DNA of 64,000 nt from Amphiura filiformis (Eukaryota > Echinodermata > Ophiuroidea > Amphilepidida > Amphiuridae): the NCBI RefSeq assembly GCF_039555335.1, contig NC_092637.1:38094526-38158525 (forward strand), read 5' to 3'. The notes below the pieces were generated by a model, which worked only from the letters and a program-made list of their open reading frames with translations, made no database searches and was not told the origin of the DNA. This document shows positions 49,801-63,300 of this stretch, piece after piece. Each line of letters begins with the position of its first letter. The first letter of the stretch is position 1. Both the position numbers and the translations under genes were made by a program.

Positions 49801-50886
49801 TACGTAGTAGTCCGTCAAATGAAAATTTTGACATTTCGTATTTAAGATATACATGTATAATCTTCAATATGAAAGGTCAAATTTTCAATTTTTAAAAATT
49901 TGCCATAACATTTCGCAAATTAAAAAAAAGCAACCAGGAGGACATTCCTCGTATTCAGAATGCAATTTCATGTGTCAGATGTGCTCCCAGGTGCCGAAAA
50001 TTCTGTGCAAAGTAAATAAACAGAATATTTAGTTTGTGCAGATAAACAAATATAATAGAAATAATTTGACACCCAATATCAAGACCTGAGTACAAGAAGA
50101 CCGTAAGTCCACTTTGCCCTCAACATGTATACACTAAAGTTACGTATACATGTAGTTTCTTAGGGCGAATTTCTCGATAGGAGTCTTAGTAAGCCTTAGG
50201 CTTAGGATGCCTTGAGGCTACTAAGCCTAGCCCGCTCTCGAAGCCCGAGTCTTAACTGTAGCTGGATTTTATGATGTTTAATACATGTCCAGGGTGAAAC
50301 ATCATGAAAGGTTGTGAAAGATTTGTTTTGCCCCTTAACATGTATATAACATTACCAAACCATACGAAACTATACGCAACTTTAGTGTATACGTGTTGAG
50401 GGGCTAAGTAGACTTACGGTCTTCTTGCGCTTAGGTCTTCATATGTAATAATTTGCCACAACGAAGTGAAATTAGTGAGACTACTAATCTGCTATTCAGC
50501 AACATGCATAAAGAACAAAATATTAAATATTTGTGTAAAAGGGAAAAAGGGAAGCATATTGCAAACAACAGATTCGCCAGATTTTCCTAACATTTTGTAT
50601 TCAATAAATTAAACATAATTCAGCTTTAAAGTAATGAATACAATTGAATAATCCATCACTTTTTACGCGAATTATGACAAATGAAACGGGTAAATAACTT
50701 TTTAGACACTCTCTCTATCTTTGTTTTCTCTTTTTTTTTTTTTAATTTGCAGGAGTTTGAACAGAAGTGGGATGTCAAAAGTGTAGTACCAGATGTATTA
50801 GGTATGTTACTAGTAATTCTAATATATAAACAATAGAGGCATAATAAAGGAGCAACTTAGCTAATAAAACCACTGAAACATCTCCC

Positions 50887-50964
<78 letters not shown>

Positions 50965-53900
50965 TCTCTCTCTCTCTCTCTCTCTCTCACGCTCTCTCTC
51001 CCCCCTCTCTCTCTCTCTCTCTCCTTGCCTCTGTCTCTGAGACTCCGATTGGTCAAAGTATTGTTGTTGCCATTTTAAACACGAAAATAAATTCATGAAT
51101 TATTATTTAGTAACATAACATTATGCAGTCATGTCTACAGCAGAATTCACCACGACCTTTGCAGGACTTAAACCCCAAGATAAACCTCATTGAAAACAGC
51201 TCAACTATGTTAAATCAAGGATGGGTCTCATAGCCCTGGTTAAATTCATAAACATATGTTTCTGATTTACATGTACGATATTCAATGTGCTGTGATGAAA
51301 TAGGTATTATAATTTCAGTTGGATGCACCATTACAAAGCAAACGCACAGTTAACAATACTGAGCGTGGCCTTTGTTTCCGAAACGAGAACAATAGTCTGC
51401 GTATTGTTCTCCAGTCATGTGGATGGTACAATTCATGTCAAACTTGTCAGTCATTGTGATCGTATCACACAAGTAAATGAGAAACATGTATTTTAGACTT
51501 AACACGGTTTGGAAAAAGTTTTTCCATTTTTTAGCTCCCTATCAGGCAGTCAGAACTCCATATTTGGGAGGGCTCTACAACAATCTTCCCAAAATCGCAT
51601 TTTAATCATTTTTAGATGAGCATAGAGGGAAAGAATTGAAGTTTATTTACAGCTTCTATGGCAAAAATTGATCAAACCGATCACACGATGGTGCTCGTTC
51701 GAAGTTGGAGCTATCGCGAGTCAGCTGTTGAGCACAATTTGCCATTGAAATTACATGTCCGACTGTTATGACATTTTGGAAGACTCTCTTCGGGAAAACA
51801 GCTCGACAACAGCTTTTCCGTGACATTTTTTACTTCAAATTGTAGTATGTTAAGGATGAACATTATAATTCACATGTGAGCTTCTATGGCTATTATTGGG
51901 TGAAGGGTTTTCCCACCAGCCCACCAACTAGTCCATTGCCTATGCCTACAGTACTGTTAGTGAGCTAGAGGTCAATCATCAATTGGAGCGCTGTGTGTGC
52001 ACTGAATAGGAAAAACGGACAGTAACTGCATAATGAAGGGCTGTGCAATAATTAAGAACCCTGGTGGGAGGGTAATATTGGGGGGGGGGCAAAAAATTTT
52101 TTGAAAGGGGGCCAAGCAATTTTTGGTACGCATTCATGGGGCGTCTTTTAAATAAAACGCTCTAAAACGGCCTAAAACAGTACGGAAACGCTAAAATATG
52201 CACATTTTGCTAGACCATTTAAGGGATGGGGTATGAACGTTTGGACAGTATTTATTGTGGGACATTAGAGCACATCAGACATATCGAATTGCATTCTGAA
52301 TACGAAGAATGTCCTTCTGATAGCAAATAATTTTGATTTTTTGAAATTCGCAATGTAATACACATTTTATGGCAAATGATTAAAAATGGATATTTTTGAT
52401 ATTTAACAGTACTTACTGTAGAAGTAAACTTTATAAATCTGATGAATTATACTTAAAGTGTAGCGGCGAATACATGCTACTTGGGCATAACCAACGCACC
52501 TTTCTAATGAATGGAGTGCATATGCACCGTGAGCAAGTAAAGTCATGTTTACACGGTCGGACATAATTGGTAAGCGACTTATAACCGGTTACAGTGACTT
52601 ATTACCGGTAATAAGTGATTTAAGTCCGACCGTGTGATTACGACTTAACTTCTTTTCATGTGCTTTTCATGATGAATCAGATTAAGATTACATAACACGT
52701 TTGTGCAACCTCCGTTTTATTACTTCTATGATCAACCAAACAAAAGTTAACAATGCGAGTTATTATGTCGTAATTTATTGTCTACTATTATTTTAATGTT
52801 TATGTCACTATAGTTGTGTTCACACGGTCGGAATAATTACCGGTAATAAGAGACTTAAAAGTCACTTATCACCAGTAATAAGTCACTATTACCGGTTATA
52901 AGTCGTTTATTACCGGTAATAACTCACTTATGTCCGACCGTGTGAACACGGCTTATAATAAATTATAGTATAAAGATTATAACATTATGTACCCATGTGT
53001 TTTCTGTACCTATTTTGATTGTGTGTGAATGATAGATATTACAAATGGTGACGCCGAAGTCGTGAAAAGACAGACTACTGGTAAGATAGTGACTTTAAGC
53101 AAGGCTGAGAAGGATGCCATATTAAACAGACATAATGAGTTAAGGGGTCAGGTGTCCCCATCAGCAGAAGATATGGAGTACATGGTAAATGGTTTGTACT
53201 TTGTTTAGTCTATCCTTTCTAGTGTGTTTATTCGTTGGTCTAAACGAATTATTAAAGGCTTAATGTACGATTTCCTTCAAATTTTAAATTTGTCATTTGT
53301 CACTTTGTCAAAATGTTGAAATAATACTAGTAATAATGATCGGGAATGGTTTCTGTCCATTTTGAGCTGAAATAACGAGGTAACGTGAAAGAAACACTGC
53401 TTGTTATTTTGGCCGTTTAACACGCAGTTCTATGGGCGGACATAAAGTCATAATTTCTTGAATTATGACTTTATGTCGAACTTTGCTCTGTTTACCTACT
53501 GATTCCATTTAGGTGCAAGTTGTGACATGTGTAAACATTACAAATATGCCAAAAAAATCAGGTTTGAAAAAAATTAACCAAATTCATATTATAAGATCGT
53601 ACATTATGACTTTAAACTAAATAACATCCCTGATGTTGTAAGCGAACAAAGAAAATAATAATCTACACTGACCCATACAGATCATAGATCATAGTTCATA
53701 GTTATTTTATTTCCATGATTAAAAAACAAACAGAATAGAAAATAGCAACATACAATTAGATGGAAGAGGTACAACGAAAGGCAATAAGCCTGCAAAATGT
53801 TGACCCCTCATACAAAACTGAGAAAATACTACCTTACAAAAATACTACCAAAAAAACAAAGCCAAATATATATACTAAAACATGTACCAAACAAGCACAA

Positions 53901-56900
53901 TAAACTTACAATACAATAGCAATTTGAATGAACACGGTTATAGTTTATAATATTTTCATATTTAGTGACTGCAAAAAATAAGCACTGTCCAGATGTCTTT
54001 CTTTTAAAATGACTTATTAAATCAGAACACTGTGAAAGTGTCAAATGAACACCAAACAGAGGCAAATTAGCAGTTAACACCAATGAGTGTAAACATTAAA
54101 AATATTAAGTTAACTCCAGCAGAAATCACTGTATTATCAACACCCGTGGGTGTGGGCCTCCTGGAGCACTTTCTTGGTGTTTGACACCACGGAGTTTTTA
54201 GAATGTAGCTGTCCCAATAAAGTTCACCATGGATAAAAAATCGTTTATCTTCGTTTTAAATTATCTAGTATTGGGATGACAATGAGGCTAATGCGGCTGA
54301 ACAATGGGCTGCAGCTTGTACAAAGGGACACGATCGAGGCGGCCAAAATCTATATGGTGCCGGTGGCAGTTTACAGTTACCTCAGGCTGGTGTTGATGCG
54401 ACCAATAGTTGGTATGATGAATACAAGAACTATAATTACGACGCAAATAGTTGCTCGGGCGTTTGTGGTCATTACACCCAAGTAAGTCAATAATACTATA
54501 GTTCTAGTACGTAAAATGATATTTTATTATTATTTATTGTTATTCACGGTTTATTCAAACACACTAAAAAAAACACATCTAAAAGCTAATTTACTGTGCA
54601 GCCCACAGATATAAAAAATACAACCAAAAGTGCTTCAATTACAGAGAAGAGGAAGTGTTCCTCTCTATCGTTAAATAGGAAGAAACATAGCCCGCTAAAT
54701 CGTTAAAAGTTAGGCGGGTAACGCAAAGGGGAAGCTATTGTTTCTCCCTATAGTCAATTTCCCCTCATAGCCTTGTTTTTAAAGGTCAAGGAGTCGAACC
54801 TGCATTTTTTACATGACGGAGTGCCCATCTTTCTTTCGTTAACGATTAGGGCAAACGTCACCGTGAAATGTTGTGGGGCATCGCCCAGCATTTAAGAATG
54901 GCCGTACCCATTTGTGCAACTGGGTGGAGAGGAGTAATCGAGATAAAGTGCCTTACTCAAGGGCACAGCACGATGACGTCGCCGGAGCTCGAACCCACGA
55001 CCTTTCCATTATGCAAAAAAAAAATAGTTTCGACTCATGTCCCCCGCGCGCATTAGATTTATGTTGCACGTTTTCACGGGTAAAATAATAGAGGGCTGTA
55101 ATTTATATATTTTAAACCACCAGCGCTAAACTGAATATATTACACAAGTTTATGCATATTGTACTTAAATATATTTGAATAATTTACTTTTTTACTTTTT
55201 GTGTCCCTTAAAAGTAAGCCTACTTAATTGAATAATTAGGCACACTTGATTAAAACATTGGACGAGTCCTCTACCTATGTCCACCCCAACCAAAAAAAAA
55301 AAAAAACGCTCAACGGTCTATGCAAATTAACTACTAGACAAGATCCCCGGGATACTACCTGTCCAGGAGAGCTTCGCAGGAAATCGGCGGTACTCATTAC
55401 AAGTCAAGAGGCTGGGAATGCAAAGCTTTACTGTGACTTGCCCATAATGGGGAGTACCAATGGACAATGCGTTACTGGGTTCGCTTTGCTTTTGCTTTTA
55501 TTTGAAGATGGTTGGTGCTTTTAGCTGCTATGGCTATGTGCACCACCAGCTGTACAATTCTCTTGTGAACAATACCTTTGTTTTCACACAAAACCATGAG
55601 CACTTATATGCTTCACTGCACCTTGGTTATGCTATGCTGTTCGTGTTTCCAGACGAATGCGTGTGCGTTAATTCCTCTCGGATGCTTGTGCGTTAATTTC
55701 ATTTATCTTTCCTTGAACTCAATTCAAAAACCAAACGGTGTCTTCTCAGAGCCACACCAGGCCGAATCAGCAGAAGAAGTGGCTAGACCGTGAACAAAAC
55801 TATACATTGTCTCCGACTACGCTGAAATCTTCGCTTCCACACCTGTTCCCCATTGCCCAAGTTAGCGTTACCCATCCGACACCACGTGGAGGTTTGGGTT
55901 GCCCGCGAGCAATTACTATGTCAGCTCTGCGTGCCTTGCCGGACTACTGGGTTCTTCAAATGTCTGCTTATATACATTTGACTAAGTAATAAATGTCATG
56001 ATATTAGAACAGATCGTAGTCCAAACGATGACAACTATGTGTAATTTGCATTATTCATGAAACATTTTAATAACAATAGTCACCCGGTGAATACACTCCA
56101 GCGAGATTAATGCAAGCGAATTAACTTCCAAACCCTTCAAATACAGATTGAGATCAATTCTGTGTTGATTTGATTAAATGACTTGTATTTGTCACTAGAC
56201 TCGAACACAGGACACATGGGAAGAGTATTATACTGTTTCGAGGTGGGTCTATTTTGGGGGAAACCCTCATTTGAATTTGGATTTGGAAGATACCTTCTCT
56301 TAAATAACAGTATTGCGAACCACCAGCATACATAACTCGATGTAGAGAGTCTTTCCTATTCAGAGGAAATATTGCAATTACACACCTTATTGCCTTTTAA
56401 CAATAACCATTGACACTAGCACATATCAAAGAAGATGTAAGAAAAGGATGGAGAACAGAATTATATCCTTGAGATAATCCCGTAGGTAATCCTGTTGCAC
56501 CTATCATAGTCCTTTATTCTCAAGTGGTGGGTTAACCAACAGTTAACAATGAGAGGAAATTCCTGAACCTAGTTCAGTTGGGGATGATTTGAAGTGACCG
56601 CCAATTATGACCATTTGATATTTAATACCAGCAATGTGAAAAAAAAAAAGAAATAATGTAGTGCCAAAATAATGTACCCTTTTACGGAAGGAGCAAAGTT
56701 TAACAAGTTATAACTCCGCTTCTGAAGTACAAATGACAGCGGCGAATGTCAGGTTATTATAAAAAAGTCTTGAAAAAAAATTGCAGGCAGAGGTGGGAAT
56801 CGATCTCGGTACCTCCCGGTTAAACAGCACTGTGCAAGACCACTAGACCAACTAAATATCTGTTGTGAGATGTGACATTAATCTTTGATATTGCTTAATG

Positions 56901-57242
56901 GAACAAATCAGTAATAAAAGAAATAGATTCTTATATAGCGGTCAAATTAGATAAAAGGGGAAATATTTGTCCCTGCTCGAAAGAAAATATAGGTTAGAAA
57001 ATTATCAAATAAATTTAAATTACAAATTGAGATTTTATATTTCTTTCTTTCACGCGGCGACATTATCACAGACAAACACTGTATAAGCTAAAAACTCGAC
57101 TCTCATCACTAGATGCTGTCATTTAGCTCAATGGTAGAGCATCAGACTGCTGATATCAATATGGTTGGTTCGAGTCCTCCTGCCAGCAATGGTTATATTT
57201 ATGATTTTAATGCTACGCTAAAATTTGTTCAATTTTTTTCGT

Positions 57243-57301
<59 letters not shown>

Positions 57302-60300
57302 TTTTTGTTTATTTATGTAAATAATTTGATATATTTGAAAGAGGTATTTGAGCAATTTTATAATCCTATGGGGTCATTTTGAACCCATACCCTCCCAACT
57401 TGCCAAACGCACAACACCTATGAGTTTGCATCATACATGTCATCATTAGTCACGATTATGCACTTTCAGTTTCCCACGCGTTTGAACGGGAATTGGATTG
57501 CGTACTTTTCGATGTCTAGTGAGCAAATTTGTTCATTATTTTGAGAAAATGATGTCAAATTTTCTATTCTATATTGTTTGGTAATAATGTCTTTTGCCAA
57601 TAGTATGTTTAAAGTTGTAATTTTGTGTTTTTGATCGCAAAGATCGGATATTTTCGTTCCCGATTCGAATTCTGAACCCTTCGCAAGGGTGCCGATTTCG
57701 GCAGAACTTTGACGATAATTTTGCCTTTTTGGACACTTAAATGCTTTCGATCCTTAATTTTGTTTCAACCGAGTCTTAAATTATCAAGCACAATACAGTT
57801 GGTACCACATTTATATACATTGATGAAATTTTAAAGATTTTTTTCAAGTTTCTAACCGGCGCAAATCGTTAAGTGTGTATTTCCCATTGACATCCAAAAT
57901 GGCGTAAGCCAGTCCTCAATATACATAGGTACGGCGTATATAGGACTGGCAAGCGAGTCTATGTCATCATCATAAAAATTTAAAATTCAGGTCCCACAAA
58001 AATACAGTAATTGTGCAAAAGAGGACATAAATAATTTCTTTCTGCAACCATAATGGGCCGCAATATATCACTAACCGCATAGTCCGAGGCAAGGTTCATT
58101 ATTGTCAGGGTTAGGGTCTTAAGGTTAGGGTCTTATGGTTAGGGTTAGGGGTTAGGGGTTAGGGTTAGGGGTTAGGGGTTAGGGTTAGGGTTAGGGTTAG
58201 GGTTAGGGTTAGGGGGTTAGGGTTAGGGTTAGGGTTAGGGTAAGGGTTAGGGTTAGGGTTAGGGTTAGGGATTAGGGTTAGGGTTAGGGTTAGGATTATA
58301 TTCGTATTTATTATACTAGTAATAGTATATTGTGTGTATGCAGTTTATTCCGTAATCAATAAGTATCATAAACAAACACCTTTCTGGCACAACAAATCAT
58401 AGCACAGTCGTGTAGGCATTAGACTATGGATACAAAGGTTGTGGGTTCGAACCCCAGGTAAACCGTTATAGAATTTTAATTCTATCGATTTCTTTTTATT
58501 GTATTAAGTAAGAGGAAATAATAATGGTAATAAACTCGTGTTATATCTAGCCTCATAGGCCTATTAATTACATGTATGTACTATGTGTTATCGCATTGTG
58601 GCCCATTATGGTTGCAGAAAGAAATAACGCATGCCGGCAACTAGACTACTATACAAAAAAATAGTATCAAATCTTTCCTGCTCAATCAATATAATACTTG
58701 CAAATAGATCATAGTTTACTAATCTAATCCTGTAATATAGACCTGTTATATCACCTGTATTTGCATGTAGAGTCTATACATGGTTTGTTATGGTAGGGAT
58801 TAGTGTCCGATCTCTGTAATGTAATGTAAATGAAGCATATTGATATGCAGGAAGAATCGATCAGGGCGCTATCTATTAGGGAAAGATAAACACTATTCAA
58901 AATATCAATAGACAAGAAGAAAGGGATGTAGAGATTTGTAATTGAGTCATGCATGATTTAACAGAAGGTTCTTTCCAATTCCCAAACGTAATGTCAGGTT
59001 TTACCAGATAATACAGCAGCGTTTCCATTTTGTCTGTTGGAAAATGAATGAACCAGTACAATAAACTCATTTATTTTGACGTATATGCAAGGGGGTGACA
59101 CTAAATTCCCGGTTGTTCTATAAGCAACGCAAACATTATAACAAATCCTGTTGGTTTGCTAGCTATCGATCCGTTATGATCCGTTATGAAAATTCATATT
59201 CGACCCCATTGATCAAGTTGGCGAATAACGACGCCGTTAGTTTTAAGAACTTTATCTATTCAATGAGAGTACAGCGCGCCCCCGATATACATCAGGGCAC
59301 AAACCACTCGAAAACGATTCGGTTTATGAAATGGCGGACGGGTATTTCCCATCAGGCACCAGTGATATGAAAAAAATTCTACTAAGTTAATTTGGAAATG
59401 ACTTTTGCAATTCTGTCGGTCTATCTCTAGTCTCGGGCCCAAACTGCATGTGGCCCACGGTTTGTTATGAACAACAGAAACCGACTGTGAAGGAGGCTAC
59501 ATAGCGATGTTGTTGGAGTGACGTTCAATTTCGGAAAAAACGACACTCGACCATGGAATTTAATTTTAAGTTTGTCAGTATATAAACGGTAAATCAAGTA
59601 AGTTTCTTGCACTCTGAAGATTTAGAAACGGTTGTTTGATTCCACTGACCGAAATTTTGTGATCGAAATTTACATAACACCAATGACAGAAATCATCAAC
59701 AAAAATCGAATCAGGGACTTATTTTCACTCGAACATCATCAACCGGAAGTGACGTGACACGGACCGACAGAATAGTAATGTCGAAATTAGGACTTGCTGT
59801 CAATAATACGAAGGAAATGCGTGACAGGTGTAAGGTATGAAATACCCGTAGTATTAGTACAGAGTGAAACAAATTTTGGATATTTTCTTATATATATATA
59901 TTCACCCCTTTATGGTTTGATTTTAAACTGGATTCAGGTTCCGACCATGGGCCCGTTTTCTTTCTTATTATTCGGTAATCGTGACATGTTAGTGGCTGAA
60001 GGCTCGACTTACGGGGTCTCGCCTTCCGAGCGACTAACATGCTCACCATACCTCAACAAGACACAGATTATCTTTGGCAATGGTCTGTTTCTCACCCGTT
60101 ATCTACTAAGTAACCTGTTCAGCGATTCTTCCCGTAGTGATCGCTCCCGGGAAAACTCAAATAGCAATAATAATTCTGACATCATCAATTTATTTGGGGT
60201 GGGGGTTAAAAATCAGTGAGGAGGATGGGTTATATACACTATAACCATGATAACAAACATTTATGCAAATAAGAAATACTATTGGCATATTACGTATTCT

Positions 60301-63300
60301 ATATAAATAAAAACTAATCTGATTCTTTTATAAAGGTTGTGTGGGCAAAGTCAACCCGTGTTGGATGTGGTGTAGCGTTATGCCCTACATATGAGGGTAA
60401 TGCCAGTGGGTGGGTCTTGATTTGTAATTATTCACCAATGTAAGTATACATTAAATTAGGCCTAGAGACTTCGCCATGTATGTTTGTGTGTCGCTCATAA
60501 AGGGCAAAATACCGGGGCAAAATAGTGTACCTTCAGATTATTTCGCCATGTGGCTGGTACACTTCGATTTAAAGTGTGTGATTGCTTGTGTTGTGTGAAA
60601 AATGCCTTGTACTGATTACTCCTGAAGACCTGTTCTATATACGGGTGGACGTGCCTTTCAAGTAGGGTCGGTCGGTCGGATTTTTGGGTGGCGTGCGCCA
60701 TCTCTGTCAACCCGGTTTTGCCATTTCATGATCTGAAATTTGTAGAAATGACTCTGTTAGAAGAGGCCCCAGATCCGGACATCAGAGCGGTGATGTCATT
60801 GAAATGTATAAAAATAGGCATACTCATATTCTACAAGGAATAAGGTTGGTGGAAATCACCAGTACCCGACAAAGACATGATCCTTAACCAATATTAATAA
60901 GATTCCTTAGACCTGAAACTTACAGAAATGACCCTTTTAGAAGAAGTCCCAGATCGGCCGGGCCCCAGCGGACGAGGTTATAGGAATGGGCAAAACTCAT
61001 ATTCCCCCATAAGGAAAAAGTATGTAAGTGTGATATGAACCTCATAAGGTATTGGTGGAAGTTCCACGAGATGACCCGTAAGAGCAATCTAGACCTTGTA
61101 TAAAATGAGGAGCGGCCTCTCATTAAAGGACCTCACATTAATACTGGTATTTCAACAACTCTTCCAATACCTTTGTACAGGAGCCAACCGTTGTTAATCC
61201 GTGATGAATCCACAGTTCAATAGCGTATACGCGAACGCAAGGTTACGCGTACGCGTTACGCATGAGCGCGTAAAATTCGTCATGTCTGGAACAAACTCTC
61301 TTCTGTTGGCGGTAGCAGCTAAATATTACCGCTTTATTCTTTAGTTTTAATGATATCAACAGAGAAATACTGCGATATTTTTGTAAGGTTGAGTGTTAAT
61401 GACAAACGGACATTCCGAATGATGTGAATTAGACATCTTTAGCTTGTTTCGTTGTTAATCAATCGGTGATGAACAACGGTGAAACATGATTGAATCCCTA
61501 AATTGTCAATGATTGAGGGGGGGGGTCACACGGGGGGATGTTTGAGGATGGGGTGGGCGAGTAGGGGTGTCTGTGTATGCCGTGGGTTGGTTTGGAAAGT
61601 GTGTGTGGTGTAGCGGTGTGTGTGGATGAATATGGTGTGTCGGTCGTTTGATGACATGTAAAAGTGAGTAATTTCTAAGAGAAGTTGAACAATGGTAGCG
61701 CTATTTATCTAAAATCTTGTTTGCATCTTTACAAGGGTGAAAAAACATCTATGTTAAACATTGCTACAAATATATGTGTATATACAGTTTATTAGTGTGA
61801 TAGCTGTTGGTATTATTCAGGTCTAGAATTGAATATTATAATACTGTTTTATTAGAAAAATTAGTAAATGATCATTGATCAACCGTGGTAAGTAAATAAC
61901 AATTTAAATTTCACAAAATATAACGGGAAATTGTTTCTAACTTTTAGGGGCAATCTAAACACAAAAACAACCAGACCATACGAGGAAGGACCCAGCTGTG
62001 CAGGGTGTAGATCTGGAGCGGGTTGGTGCTATGAAAACAAATGCAGTAAGTAGATGTCAATCAATTTTAATATCAGTGATGTTGCCTAAGGTTAAGGTTA
62101 CCTTACGACGTAAGGTGTTGTCGAAGAGAGGGGGGTTATGGGGCAGTTTGCTATGATGCTATGCGCTCAACTGTGTAGAGACAACTGTAACTTTGCTTCT
62201 AACACTGCCCCTCTTTTTTGTTAGTCTTTATCATCGCCTTCCAAGGAACGCATTTAACAAATCTAACTATGCCTATTGTGTACACAGTATACTGAACGTA
62301 TTTCAATTAAATAAAATTACATTGTATTTTCACTTACTTTGTGTACATTTCAGGAGATTGTAAAAAGACGGCATCACATGCGGTAAGAATGATAGAAATT
62401 GTGATTTTACATAAATTAACTACTTTTATAAAAAGAGAAATGTACACGCTTATGCTTTCACATTAGGGGATTAGGTAGCATATACACCAATTCACGAGAA
62501 GCGTTTACTGTACATGTATTTGGCCCTCTATTGACGGAACCACAGCTGTGTATTGTGTACAATTATTCTGTATAGAACACTAACAAGTAATTGATGCAAC
62601 CCCCGACTCTGGGACACCGCAGTTTTACGTCGGGGACACCGCAGTAATGGCCTAGTCGGAACGGGGCTATCGTGCGCCTTAGGAAATCAACTTCTAGATC
62701 AGAAAAATGCGTAGACAATGATAAGCTATGTTAACAAATTAAAAAAGATGAACCTCGAGGTCAACACGGGTCAAGTTTCATACAACAGGGTTCAAATTTC
62801 TAAATTGTTCAAATGTTGTCAAAACCACGCCAAAGTATTCTTATGGGTTTTTTGGGGGGTGGTCATGTTGTTTTGGCCACAGAATGGTCAAAAACCGAAA
62901 GTGATCCGATTTCAATGATAATGGTCATCTTTGTCATGTAAAATGAACTCAAATAGGAATATGAGCAGGTTTTTAAGTCAAGTCAACACATACATAAATG
63001 ACAGCCAGTGAAAAAATTTCACTGACTATCCAGTGAAATTTTTTCACTGGCTGTCATTTATGTATGTGTTGACTTGACTTAAAAACCTTGCTCATATTTA
63101 ATTTACCACATAGATTAAACTTTATTTCTCTGTCTCAAATAAGGAATAGTTCTCACCATCTAGGCTGTTTCGTAACATCATAAAATAGGTTGTGGTCAAT
63201 AGGCCCTGTAGGCAGAAATGGGGCTAATCTTTATTGATTTCAGCAATAACAAAACCTTTTAGATAGTGCAAACTATTCCTTATTCAACGTCATCGGCAAT

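Larger units (their letters stand above)
44449..51020. repeat. Segmental duplication, copy 2
   Basis: Copy of 3825-11808. It holds the gene B promoter, the B/C intergenic region with the tRNA-SINE, and exons 1-2 of gene C. Its own extra sequence is the TTAA element at 47916-48667. Confidence 0.93.

Noticed and set aside
50775-51096. Open frames of Arg-Glu repeats on the minus strand
   Set aside because: They are translations of the CT microsatellite, not genes.
57113-57189. Functional tRNA gene
   Set aside because: The spacing before the D arm is two bases too long and the T stem pairs poorly.
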